NCBI GenBank assembly: GCA_905183005.1
Contig: CAJJDO010000097.1
Coordinates: forward strand, 65,220 to 129,219
Direction: 5' to 3'
DNA: 64,000 nucleotides
DNA from: Paramecium pentaurelia
Lineage: Eukaryota; Ciliophora; Oligohymenophorea; Peniculida; Parameciidae
Part shown: one piece after another, positions 26,034-36,897 of the stretch
Layout: the number at the start of each line of letters is the position of its first letter
Position numbering within the stretch: the stretch's first letter is position 1
Position numbers and translations under genes: made by a program
The notes under the pieces: generated by a model
The model's input: only the letters and a program-made list of their open reading frames with translations
Databases searched by the model: none
Told to the model about the DNA's origin: nothing

Positions 26034-27225
26034 CTCTAAAATATCCCCAATTGATATCATTATCAATAAATATTCTTTTTATTTTTCCTATTTCATATCC
26101 AATTCTCTAATAAAGTATACTTATATTTTATAAAATTGTTTTTCCTGTTAAATTTTATGTAATGCTAATGTTATCTTATTCTTTTTCCCAATCAAATACT
26201 CTATTATTTTTATAATCATCCTCTTTAAATATTGTACCATCAGGTCTTTCTCTATATTGCGTATTGTTAAGATCCCATGAATTCCCATTATAAGACTTTC
26301 TATTTTCTACTATCCTTGATTAAACTGTAATCAACCTTCGAATATCATCAAGGCACCAATTAGAAATATTGGAATTTACAATAAATCTAAGACCTTAGAG
26401 TAAATGAGTTCCAAGTCTAAAATCTCCAATTGTTTCATAAATACCACAATATTTTGGAATTAAGGATATTTGATTTTATAAGTTCTTCTCTAAATTTTAA
26501 TTAATTGATTCAATATCTCCATATTACCAATAACCTATACTAATATTACCAGTTTCAATATTGTATTTTTTTAATATTTATTCAACCTTTCTATTCATAA
26601 AAAGCTCTCTTTTTACAGTATGATCAAAACAACATCCTCTTATTTCGTATAGATTGTCAATATCTCCTTCAAACTTTCTTAATGTAAAACCATCATTTCC
26701 ATTTCCACAACCCTTTAATCTATAATTTTTTCCATTCCATTGAATTATGGAACTTCTCATACCTGATTATTGTGCAATTAAAAAAGGATACTCAGCCTTT
26801 GGAATTGCTTTAATATACCCTTTGCCATCAAATAATTTATTGTTATTTTTTTTGGTATCTAATTCTTTTAAGGCATAAGTAGGTGGACAGACTATCATAA
26901 TTTTTTATTGGGGATTGATAAAATTTTGTGAAAATCGATAAGATAATCCATCCCTTAACGTACTTAGATTTTTATCTATTATAATTTAATCCTAAAATAG
27001 AAATGTTTTCTCTATAGGCACTTCAACTAAACACACTTTTCCTTCTTTCTATTCCATTTATTATTAAAATTATTTCTCATGAACATTCAATCTAATTTTT
27101 ATATCATTCTTTATCAGAAATAATAAAATATTCCGAATCACTTTTAAATGAATAGTTTAAGTTAAAATTCTCCTAAAGAAATCAAATAAATTAGAATAAT
27201 TAGTAAAATTCACCTTAACTTTCAT
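26034..27225 (-). pseudogene. 5' part of the insertion-split conserved gene
   Basis: Begins at the ATG ending at 27225 (MKVKVNFTNYS). It contains QWNGKNYRLKGCGNGNDGF, then YEIRGCCFDHTVKREL, then IPKYCGIYETIGDFRLGTH, and reaches WGYFRD at the ATCATAG repeat (26027-26033). A 33-nt intron starting gtgattcgg may lie in the first 60 codons; it would not alter the frame. Beyond the repeat the frame runs on by chance to a TGA near 25650. The rest of the gene is at 22901-23375. The conserved cysteine- and glycine-rich core and the downstream HxNxH...DFD suggest an enzyme, possibly a phosphotransferase, but I do not recognise it. It is divergent from the pseudokinase gene, 133 bp away. Confidence 0.65.
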
Positions 27226-27358
27226 TTAATTTAGAATTAAGAATTTGTGTTAAAGAAGACAAGTAATTATGTAAGTATTTTTGTGAATAAAATTGAAGAA
27301 TAAAAATTATCAATAACATTTAACAAAGATAAATTAATTATAAAATAATATTACTATA

Positions 27359-28870
27359 ATGGGAAGTGGATAAAGCAATTAAAACAATCTCAAACATCAA
27401 AATTAACAAAACAATAATGATTATATACAAGAATAACAATCTATAATTAATTCAAGTGTTGCCTTGAGATCTTAAGTTCTTAAAAAAAGAATGATTTCTT
27501 AAGAAGATGACGATGATGATGATGAAGATGAAGAGGAAGAAGAACAAGACTCTAATGAGGATAGTGAAAATGAAGAATAATAGTTTGAAGTAAGAGCCTA
27601 TTTAGAGAGTAGTCTAAAAAAAAAGAAGAATATGTTTTAGGTGATAGATTAGTTGAAAACAAATCGATGTATTCAGGTTATCTTTAAGATAGAATTTAAT
27701 TACTTGCAATTAAAAAGATAGCCCTTAACAAAAAAGAGAATTTTAAGATTATTAAGTATAATTTGCAATAGTTTGCCAATTTGAGACATTAAAACTTAGA
27801 ATCCATTATTAGTTGGAATTTTGAAAATAGTAGTAATAAGAAAAGTTATTACTTAAATGTCTTCTTTAATTTTGAGTCTAATGGATCATTGCAATCTATC
27901 CTTTAAAAATATTGTAAATTTTCATAAGAACTTATTTTATCAATATTTCAATCAATATTAAAAGCACTAGATTATTTACATTCATAAAATAAATTGCATA
28001 GGTAATTAATACATTTTAATTCTATTAGAAATCTAAAGACATCAAATATCTTAGTTGATCATGAAGGTACTATCATGATATCTGATATTTTGATATAAAG
28101 TTAATATTCTCTATAAAACTACAGTGCTCCTGAAACATTTGAATATGCTGATTATTCTGAAGCATCTGATATTTGGAGTGCAGGATGTATTGTTTATGAA
28201 CTTCTTACAAAAAAATAGCCATGGTAAATAGATGATAAAATTCTCTCAATTCAAGAAATAAAAAAGAAATTCAATTAAAATTGTAATATTAGAATACATA
28301 ATTATTTTAGAACTATTTTTAAATGAAAATGAAGTTGTCTATAAAAATTTTCTAAATGTCTTAAAACAGATATTTTCATTTAACCCTTAAGAAAGACCTA
28401 CTGCTAATTAACTTCTTAAGAATTAAATATTTCTAGAAAATTCATAAAGTAAATTCAAATAAATTGCTAAATAAACTTCTTAAAAGGAAATGTAAAAAAA
28501 ACCACAATAAAAGATTATGTCTCTAATTTAAAATTTTGAAGACAATAGCAATTCAAAATTTTGCCCTAAACCTTTTTAATTTATAAAAATGATAAAAAAG
28601 GATGACGATGAAATTTCATTTAACATAAATGAATGCATTTTTTGTATTTAATAGAATACATTAAAAGAGTTTACTGTTTCACATAATAGTAATTAATTTT
28701 CTATAACTAAAGTATAATAATTCAATAAAATTTTTAGAATAATTTTTAAAGTTTATGTTCTAAATAATTCAAATTTAGTACAAATCTTATTCAATAACAA
28801 TTATTCCAAAATAAATAATTATCTAGAGTTTAAGAAGGATAAAATTTATTATAAATTGTATCTCAAATGA
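27359..28870 (+). CDS. Predicted protein pseudokinase, 477 residues
   Basis: Three introns (27590-27612, 28002-28028, 28283-28310) give 478 in-frame codons. An acidic N-terminus (EDDDDDDEDEEEE) precedes a kinase fold. The ATP-lysine region is present (LLAIKKIAL) and lobe contacts are recognisable (LDYLHSQNKLHR, SAPETFEYADYSEASDIWSAG, NPQERPTANQLL). Three key sites are altered. The glycine loop is not GxGxxG. The catalytic loop is HRNLK, with Asn208 in place of the catalytic Asp. DFG reads SDI followed by LI, without the Gly. It is therefore likely catalytically weak or inactive and may act as a scaffold. The start MGSGQSNQ could be myristoylated. The closest kinase group cannot be told by eye. 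Confidence 0.75.
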
Positions 28871-29178
28871 AAACTGCTATTAACTTTTAGGGAAGTAATT
28901 TAGAAAGTTAAAATTCTGTTTCTGAGAAATAATTTGATTAAAAAAGTGTTTAAACAAATCACTAAATTTTATAGACTCGATAAGATATAAAATTAGAGAA
29001 TTAATAAATAAAAGAGTCTTAATAGATTTAAGATATATAAGATATAAAATAAATAAACGAATAAATTGAAAAAGAAGATTTGAAAAATACTTAAACAGAA
29101 ACATTGATCCATTAAAAGAAAAATAGCTTAGACAATGAACAGATATTCTTTGATGGAGATTTTGTCTTTATACTATGA
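28867..29178 (+). CDS. Possible C-terminal extension or small glutamine-rich ORF
   Basis: An ATG at 28867 overlaps the pseudokinase TGA (ATGA). The frame runs 103 codons with charged, Gln-rich text (SEKQFDQKSVQTNHQILQTR) ending at TGA 29176-29178. Four-base overlaps are not expected between separate eukaryotic genes. The segment may instead be the 3' end of the pseudokinase gene, reached by an intron I could not place or lost to a sequence error. Chance is also possible. Confidence 0.35.
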
Positions 29179-29353
29179 AATATTGAATCAAATAGAAGTT
29201 TTTGCTGTTATTTTAAAAATAATAACTAATTTAAAATAAATGTTTTTTTTCTAAATTTTATCAATATTACTCATTTCGGTTTCAAAATTTTATCTTTAGC
29301 AATATAGATTCTATTGTATTTTAGTTTTGTCTAAAAATTTTATAAGAAATATT

Positions 29354-29701
29354 ATGAAAGATTCATATTCAGTAAAAAAATACTTAGTTTAATAAAAATA
29401 ATAATCAATTGTTATGAACAATACTTTGGGTATTATGAATAATAGGTTTCATAAGAAAGCAATATTAAGTCGAAAGAGAAATACATCAGCAGATACAAAT
29501 ACTATCATTCAAATATAAAAAGGAAACAAAAAAAATGAATACTACGAAAGATGGTTAACCAATTAAAAGTAATCCTAATTAAGATTGGATTCTGAATCAA
29601 ATGTAGATAATCAAACACCATAGACACCTAAAGCATAGATTCCAATAAAATTTGAACCTAAATTAATAAAAGACTTAGTCTAGAAATTCTATGGAGTTTG
29701 A
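29354..29701 (+). CDS. Small uncharacterised basic protein, 115 residues
   Basis: An intronless frame starting MKDSYSVKKYLVQQK, rich in Lys, Asn and Gln, with a TPQTPKAQIP segment near the end. No known motif. The start is the first ATG after a long AT-rich stretch. Its protein-like composition and clean stop support a gene, but homology would be needed. Confidence 0.5.
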
Positions 29702-30276
29702 TTTTCTTATATATATTATAGTTTTTCCAAGAATTTTAATTTTTTCATTGTATATTCATATCTATTCTGAAGTATTTTTTGTTAATTTTCAATAGATTCA
29801 TTAATTTTACTTCATTATAATTTAACACATCAATTTTTTAGATAAGTACATTAATATATGTTGGTTATTTTGTAAAGTCTATTTTAAAATTGAATATGTT
29901 GGGATAATTTCTATAGTTGTATTAATATTATAATTTTGAGTTAAAGTTTACAAAGAATTGTTAAATTTTTATTTTAAGTGAATAAGGTTGTAAGTAGGAT
30001 AAATGATTAAAATAAAAATGATTTTGAATATATTATGTGAATAATGATGCTATTAATCTATTAATAATAATAAAGAATTTTTGACTAAAATAAAACATGT
30101 ATTTAATATATATATTTGTAATTTTCAAAAATTTATAAGGATAATAAACACTAGGTTTTTTTGATTATCAATCTATATATGTTTCTAGAAATAGAATGAT
30201 ATTGATAGATAAAAAAGTTTTTTTTGTCTATGATAAACTTTATCCATATATAATAAAGATAATTAATTAACAGTAA
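29702..30276. other. Intergenic AT-rich stretch
   Basis: About 575 bp with frequent TGA/TCA triplets in all frames. No gene, RNA or repeat was seen. Confidence 0.5.
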
Positions 30277-30540
30277 ATGTTACCTAGTATAAAGAGAAAT
30301 AAAGAGAATAGATCTTCATATAGATTAAAGACAGAAGGAGCTTGTAGATATCCGAGAAGCAATTCCTTTTTGGGACAAATATCTCGAGAGCCAATTAGAT
30401 AACGATTATGTGAGAGAGGTCCATTAAAAGAATTATAATCATTTGATAAGGAATTAAAATTGCTGGAACAATATGAGAAAAAGTTAGATGCAGCATATAT
30501 GGAGAGATTGAGGATACAATTATATAGGCTTCAATTATGA
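30277..30540 (+). CDS. Small uncharacterised protein, 87 residues
   Basis: An intronless frame, MLPSIKRNKENRSSY at the start, then RSNSFLGQISREPIRQRLCE and a C-terminal helix (SFDKELKLLEQYEKKLDAAY). The RxxSFxG-like stretch recalls phosphorylated linker motifs but is not diagnostic. GC content is higher than in the flanks, which supports coding. Function unknown. Confidence 0.55.
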
Positions 30541-30655
30541 AAACTTTTATAGATGTTAATATTTATTATATAAATTAATGAAAAGTTCATAAAACTTTCG
30601 TATCAAATCGATTAAAACAAACTAATAAAGCTCAAATCAATACAGATCTTTATAA

Positions 30656-31217
30656 ATGAGTTTAACTTGTAAATCATTAACAAATAGAGTTGTAAAGTAG
30701 CCAAGCTAATTTTAAAAAAGTGTCATCTAAATTTAACCAAGACAAGTCTTATAAAAATAGAGTAGTATCAATTGTAGATAGTCACTTGTTTCTGTTACTG
30801 AAAGTTAGGTAAGTGTTGATGAAGAATTTGAAATTTGGGATAACAATTAAGACCTTAGATTGAAAAAATTAGTGATTGAAGAAAGAAAACCCTCAGTTGG
30901 ATAGTTTCTATCATTATACAAAGCTAGATATGGGTATGATTATATAATACATAAGAGGATTCCCTGGATATAGATAATAGATTTAGAATGAGGAAGTCAT
31001 TAAAGCTGCTATAACTCATGCATCATCGAGTAAATAATTATTCAAGAAATATTTTCCAAAAAAAATGATAGTATTTGAAGATGACAATGATTATTCTTAG
31101 CCATATAATATAGAAGATGATTAACATTTTAAAAGTTTCAATCGTTTTTTTAGAAATAAAAAGCTTTAATCTTCTCTCAAGATCCCTTTATAGAATTAGA
31201 TTGAAAAAAGTAGATGA
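30656..31217 (+). CDS. Uncharacterised protein, 179 residues
   Basis: Two exons joined by a 22-nt intron (30934-30955) give 180 in-frame codons. The N-terminus is basic and Ser/Gln-rich. The middle is acidic (SVDEEFEIWDNNQDLRLKKL). The C-terminus reads KAAITHASSSKQLFKKYFP, then DDNDYSQPYNIEDD. Without the intron the frame stops in the middle of a conserved-looking stretch, so the intron is supported. No family recognised. Confidence 0.6.
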
Positions 31218-31368
31218 TAAAGAATTCCTTTTTGAAGATGTTTATATAATTCTAAAAAATGATTATATATCTTTTTATACTTTATTCTATATATACATCA
31301 AAAAAATCAATAAATGAATATTCTAAAATTTAAATGATGTTTATTTTACTTATAATTTCATTAATATA

Positions 31369-32489
31369 TCATTTAAGCAAATGGTCAACTGCATTTCTTT
31401 CATCTACTAATTCCTTAATAGTCTTATCTAATAAGCCTTGATAGAATGGTGAAATAGGTAATCCTTAGACAATAGAATATTTGCCATTCTTAACTGTAAC
31501 TGGGAAGGAGAAGATCAATCCCTTTGGTACTCCATAACTTCCATCAGATGGAATGGCCATAGAAGTATAATCACCTAAAGATTATTAAAGAATTATAATA
31601 CCTTCAGGAGTTCCATTGACCCAAGTAGTGATATGATTCATAGCTGCATTACCAGCAGAAGCAGCACTTGAGAGTTTTCTAGCTTTAATGATTTCAGCTC
31701 CTCTTTATTAGACAGTTGGGATGAATGTTTATGTTACCCATTATTAATCAACTGTGGCTTTGTGATCTATGATGAAATTTATAATATACTTTTTGCTGTC
31801 ATTTAATCAATATATGGAACCATTGTTGGAGAATGATTACCAAAGATTGCTATTTTTCTGATATCAGATGAATGAACACCTAATTTATCAGCCAATTAAT
31901 GTTGTGCTCTATTATGATCTAATCTTGTCATAGCAGTGAAATTCTCTTTTGGAATATCTTTGATTTAATTAGCTAAGATCAAACAATTTGTATTGCATGG
32001 ATTACCAACAACTACTACTTTGATGTCTCTGCTTGCATGATCCTATTATAGATTATAAATTTATACATTAACGTATTTTCCTGTTTCAGTGAAGATTTTG
32101 CCATTGTCTTTTAATAAATCTCCTCTTTCCATTCCTGGTCCTCTTGGCTTAGCACCAACTAAAAGAGCATAATTGACATCTTTGAATCCTACAGTTTGAT
32201 TATCTGTAGCCACAATTCCTTAAACCAATGGAAAAGCACAATCTTAAATTTCCATTGCTACACCATTTAATGCAGTCATAGCAAATGGTAAATCGATCAA
32301 ATGAAGAATAACTGGTTAATTTGGTCCAAGCATTTCACCACTGGCAACTCTGAAAATTAGAGAATATCCAATTTAACCAGCAGCACCTGTAATAGCTACT
32401 CTAACAGGTGGCTTTAATGATTGACCAAAATGAGCCATTGAAGCTCTTGTCAAATTATTGGTAATGACTTTTTGGAGAAACTTTTGCAT
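31369..32489 (-). CDS. Malate dehydrogenase
   Basis: Interconverts malate and oxaloacetate with NAD. A single 23-nt intron (31767-31789) gives 365 residues. Motifs: nucleotide-binding GAAGQIG at residues 35-41, GAKPRGPGMERGDLL, VVGNPCNTNCLI, the substrate-binding MTRLDHNRA and the catalytic-His motif FGNHSPTMVPY. These match the cytosolic (MDH1-like) group. The first 25 residues (MQKFLQKVITNNLTRASMAH) form an extra basic, amphipathic stretch that could target mitochondria. A further in-frame ATG lies 12 codons upstream (32525). It is divergent from the Nudix gene, with 45-81 bp between starts depending on the ATG used. Confidence 0.95.
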
Positions 32490-32570
32490 ATTTGGATATT
32501 TAATTTATTTCTGGATTTGCTGCATCACTACATTTATTTTCTATACATAATACGTAATATTTTTATAACT

Positions 32571-33164
32571 ATGGATTTCAATACTAAGGTTGATGAATAA
32601 CTAATCTATGAAGGAAAGTGGCTACATTTCAAACTTCTTCATTTTCAAGTAAATGGACGCTAAATGGTTTGGGAAATGATTGAAAGGCCTCCAGGTAATA
32701 GAGGAGGTGTTGATATCATACCTATTATTAAATATAAAGATAAACCATCTTAAGTGATTGTCATTGCTAATTTCAGACCTCCAATAAGAAAGTTTTGTCT
32801 AGAATTTCCAGCAGGTATAGTTGATCCTGATGGCAGTATATAAGAGAATGGTCTTAGAGAAATTAAAGAAGAAACAGGATATACAGCATAAATTGGATAA
32901 TATCAATATAATGGAGTACGTATAAGAAATGATCCTTGGAAATCTACTGAATATGGACTTTGTGTTATTGCAGATATTGATGGGGATTCAGAAGTTAATC
33001 TCAATCCAAAATAACATTTGGAATCAGATGAAAATATTATTGTTTACAAAGTTAATATGGGAAAGACAATGGCTAATGAAATATTATAATTAGCTAAAGA
33101 AAAGGATTATGAAATTGCTGGACTTTTATGGTTTTTTGCTTTGGGATAATAATTTAATAATTGA
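32571..33164 (+). CDS. Nudix hydrolase, NUDT5-like (ADP-sugar diphosphatase)
   Basis: An intronless 197-residue protein. WEMIERPPGNRGGVDIIPII and FRPPIRKFCLEFPAG are typical of the NUDT5/ADP-ribose pyrophosphatase group. The Nudix box follows as GIVDPDGSI...LREIKEETGY: the REIKEETG core that binds metal is intact, but the first Glu of the G-x5-E part appears replaced or shifted. The expected role is hydrolysis of ADP-ribose or related nucleoside diphosphates in the cytosol. Family assignment is sure; exact substrate is inferred. Confidence 0.9.
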
Positions 33165-33192
33165 ATTAATATATTAATTTTAGTAATCAATT

Positions 33193-34084
33193 ATGTTATT
33201 CTTATCTATCTTAATAGGATATTGTGTTGCTTAACTCAATTTGACTATTGGAATTGATATAACTAACAAGGAATCATTAAATTATTTAGGAAGACTAGAA
33301 TAATATTATGAATAATTTGAAGAAAAAGGATGTAATTCTCTTAAATATCAATTAAGTAAGCATATACATTCTGAATCACATCTTACCATGTTATACTTGT
33401 AAACAAAGACATAATTATACTTAACCTGAACCAAATTGTTTTGGAGGAGGTAGATATTGTTGTAAGTAATTTTGTATTCAATTAGAATTTTCCACTTATG
33501 CCAATGGTCAATTGGTGCTTACAGAAATATTAAGATAGAACTGCTTATTTACAAAGGATATTTACATATTTTTAAGTTATATCAATTTATTTTAGTAAGA
33601 ATGTGTAGAAAATCCACATTACACATTTTGCTCAGATAATATTTTAAAAAATATAATAAATTACAATATTACAGAGATTGATGAATGCATTAATGCAAGT
33701 TTTATAGGAAAAGGAGATTAAGCTTTATTAGAAAATTAAATATTGGCTTAAGAAATGAATAAAAAATATAATTAGAGTTCTCTTAATGTTTATTTAGATA
33801 ATATTGACATTACAAATTTACAATTTAATGAGATGATTATCTAATTATGTTAGAAATTAAATAATGATCCACCTGAATATTGCAATATATATTCTCTTGT
33901 TGAAAAAAACACTACTATAAAATTAGATGAATAAATATTCTTTTACCTATTTATTGTAATACTCATACTCTTAATTTTGATATCTATAAAGATGTTAAAA
34001 AAAGTGAACTATGTTATTTAGAACAAAGCCTCAATCCCTATAGAAGAGACTATTGGAATTATTTCAGAGGAAAATGTACAATGA
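33193..34084 (+). CDS. Vacuolar-sorting-receptor-like type I membrane protein
   Basis: Plant-type vacuolar sorting receptors carry soluble cargo from Golgi to vacuole. This 288-residue protein has an N-terminal signal peptide (MLFLSILIGYCVAQ). One 25-nt intron (33332-33356) is needed to enter the cysteine-rich luminal part: LPCYTCKQRHNY, PNCFGGGRYCC, LRQNCLF, then ITEIDECI and LLENQILAQE, then NVYLDNIDITN. This order matches the VSR region after the protease-associated domain (GRYC, RQ-C, E-KC-GD, EN-LKAEQ). A single membrane segment (FFYLFIVILILLILISI) and a 27-residue cytosolic tail follow. The N-terminal PA domain seems largely missing, so it is a short version. Confidence 0.7.
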
Positions 34085-34122
34085 ATTTTGGAGTTCTATT
34101 TGGAGTGTTAATATAAAAATAA

Positions 34123-35868
34123 TCATTTATGCAAGTTATGATTACATTTAATGTAATCATTTGCTCCTTATCTATCTGAGAGTTCAATTTAAATGGTTGA
34201 ATGATAGATTCCAAATTTCCTACATAATTTTGTTGCTTTCTTTAATACATATTCAGGGTTCTCTATACAAACTATGTGTGCAGACATAGCTGGTTTACCT
34301 ACAGATAAAGACCAAATATGAAGATCGTGAACTTCCCTTACTCTATGAATTGCATTTAATTTATCTCTGAACTCTTCTATAATTAAGTCTAGATAATTAT
34401 TCTAATTGATTACTTGTTGGAGTACCTTCCATTAACACTCGCAAACATTCTTTTGCAACCCCAAAAGTTGTAAAGAGAACTAGAATACTAAATAAATATG
34501 TGCATAATGGATCAGCATATTACCAATAAGTGAATATAATTTGATGATTTTCATCTTTTTCTTGCCCAAAAAAATAGATTAATAAAGCTGCTATTAATAC
34601 TCCTATTGATTGTAAAATATCTCCTATTACATGAATCATAGCTGCTTTCAAATTATAATTATCATGTTCATTTATTTCTGAAAGATTATGATTTTTCAAT
34701 TTTTTATTTCTTTTTTTAGTCAACTCATCTCTATGATGATGATGATGATCATCATCATGATGTTCATGAGAATCACTATCACTATGATCATGGTGATCAT
34801 GTGAACAACTATGATTATGATCTGAATTATTTTTATTATCCATCTTTTTTGAAGTATTGTTTTAACTTACAAATTCATCAGAACCTATTTATATTGAATG
34901 ATCATGATCACAATTTTCAGAGTGATTATGATCTAAAATTTCTTTCTAATTTTATTATTAAATAATTTATTATTAAGAATAATTTTGTTTACCATTACTT
35001 GTTTATTTACTTTCACTACTGACTTCTTCAATAGTTTTATTACTCTTGCTGTTATTAGAATCAGATTCAATACTTTATTCAACAACTAACATACTTACTC
35101 CATTCTCACTAACCATTGATCGTTTTTATTTAACATGATATTTCTTCTTTTATTATTTTTTTTCACCTTCATGATGATCATGTTCATGTTCATGATTATG
35201 ATCGTGATTATGATCATGTTCATGACCATGATGATGTCCACTACATTAATGCATAATATTTCCATGATCATGTCCACCAGTTGGTGATGAATGCAATACT
35301 TTTGCCATTACTAAATTACAAAATAATCCAAATCCTGCTGTAATTAACATTATAAGTGGTTCAGTTACCAAAGACTTGTTTATCATTCTTTCTGTTGCCT
35401 CATATAACAATAAAATAGTAAGACCCCAAATCAATACGATACTTGCCAATGCTCCAATTACCTCTGCTCGATGATATCCAAAAGACATTTTCTAAGATGC
35501 AGGTCGTTAACTCAACCAAATTGAAAATATTGATATAAAAAACCCACTCATATCAGAAAACATATGAGCTGCGTCAGATAATATGGCTAGTGATTATGCC
35601 CATAATCCTCCTACTACCTTAAAACTTAAATCATAATAAAAACTTCTGCTATCAAAAATACTATGCAAACCACTGAAACTGCTATTAAACGACAAAGAAC
35701 ATTTTGCGTAACATTAGATAGATCTGGAATTTCATAAAGATGAGTCTCATTTTTTGATTGTTCAGTCAAAGCAGACAATTGAGACATTCCCCTGTTGCTT
35801 TTTCCTTTGATTTATTAATTGCCATCATTAATTAATGGTTCTTAAATAGGTTCTTCTTCTTTGTTCAT
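34123..35868 (-). CDS. CDF/ZnT-family zinc transporter with a long His-rich loop
   Basis: Moves Zn2+ out of the cytosol into organelles or out of the cell in exchange for protons. Two introns (34389-34413, 35618-35643) give 564 residues. Family motifs: AEVVGGLWAQSLAILSDAAH with the HxxxD zinc site (SDAAHMFSD), YHRAEVIGALAS, and the second site AAMIHVIGDILQSIG. The C-terminal cytosolic domain has VREVHDLHIWSLSVG. Between membrane helices 4 and 5 lies an unusually long His/Asp-rich loop in two blocks (around 34,740-34,830 and 35,160-35,280), which would bind and sense zinc. The 5' intron begins gttttt rather than gta, which is less common here, but it restores AEVVGG exactly. Confidence 0.93.
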
Positions 35869-36363
35869 TGGTTAATTAAATATATTATTATTGAATTAAT
35901 CATAAATTTCAATGCATCAGTTTGAATTAAAAACAATCACACTAAAATGAATCAATTCAAAGCTTAAATATCTTCTTTTTAATTTTCTTTCTAATACGTA
36001 ATAATTAAATTTTGTTACATAATTATTTATACTTATAATTCATTTAATCATCGATGATATAATATTAAATTTTAACAAATATTGATATATTCAATATTGC
36101 ACTTTTAATTATTATTAATTGAAATCATGAGAAGACAATGGAATTAAATATAATCTAAATACCTTAAATTTGACATTTAACACATTTTTAATATTTGAGA
36201 TCAAAAAAATTAAAACGAAAGTTAGTTGAAGTCATAAATGTTTACATATATCCCAATTTTGATTTTGAATATTGAATATATTATTTCTAATATGATTATG
36301 GATGATTTTATGAATAAAAATTCTTTAGTTAGTTATATAATTTATAAATAAAATATTAGTAAT
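35869..36363. other. Intergenic AT-rich stretch
   Basis: About 500 bp upstream of the zinc transporter with no supported frame or motif on either strand. Confidence 0.45.
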
Positions 36364-36637
36364 GTTGGAATTAGATAAAATAATCCTAAATCCTAAAAGC
36401 TAAACAAAACTGTTGTTTTCTTCATATATATTATATTATTTTAAACTGTTTGTATTGTAGAATTCCTCAATATAAAGAATAAATTATAAAGAGCTAAATA
36501 AGAAAAATTAGATTTTATTTAGAATTACTAACATTTGGTTGATCTTGGATTGGCAAATAAGTTTAATTTTTTTTTAATATTAATATATAAAGATGTTTTT
36601 TATTTTTTTAGGAAAAGAACAACATAAAAAATTAAAT
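36364..36637 (+). CDS. Possible small gene or 5' exon, structure unresolved
   Basis: An ATG at 36364 opens MLELDKIILNPKSQTKL. A different frame further on reads convincing protein, IVEFLNIKNKLQRAKQEKL then QNYQHLVDLGLANK, so an intron is needed between them. The candidate GT-AG pairs give 49 nt or do not fit the frame. It could be an independent small gene or the start of the gene at 36898. No family recognised. Confidence 0.3.
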
Positions 36638-36897
36638 AATTTATTGTCTCAAAAATTTTATATTTGATAATTTCTAGAATTAAATTTCTAATGGAATTTT
36701 TACATTTTACAAAGATTAAAAATAATTTTTCCTAATCAATTATTCTGTAATTTAATCAAATAATTTAGTAAATTTGAAATTATACTATGTCTCATAATTA
36801 AAATTTCCATGTATTTTTAGTATATAGAAAAGTAAACCAAGATTTATAAATATATTTAAGCTTTATAACTAATTAGTAGATTTTGATATTAGAAAAA

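Noticed and set aside
34720..35290. CAT/GAT-rich low-complexity stretch as a satellite repeat
   Set aside because: It is in frame within the zinc transporter and encodes the His/Asp-rich metal-binding loop of the family.
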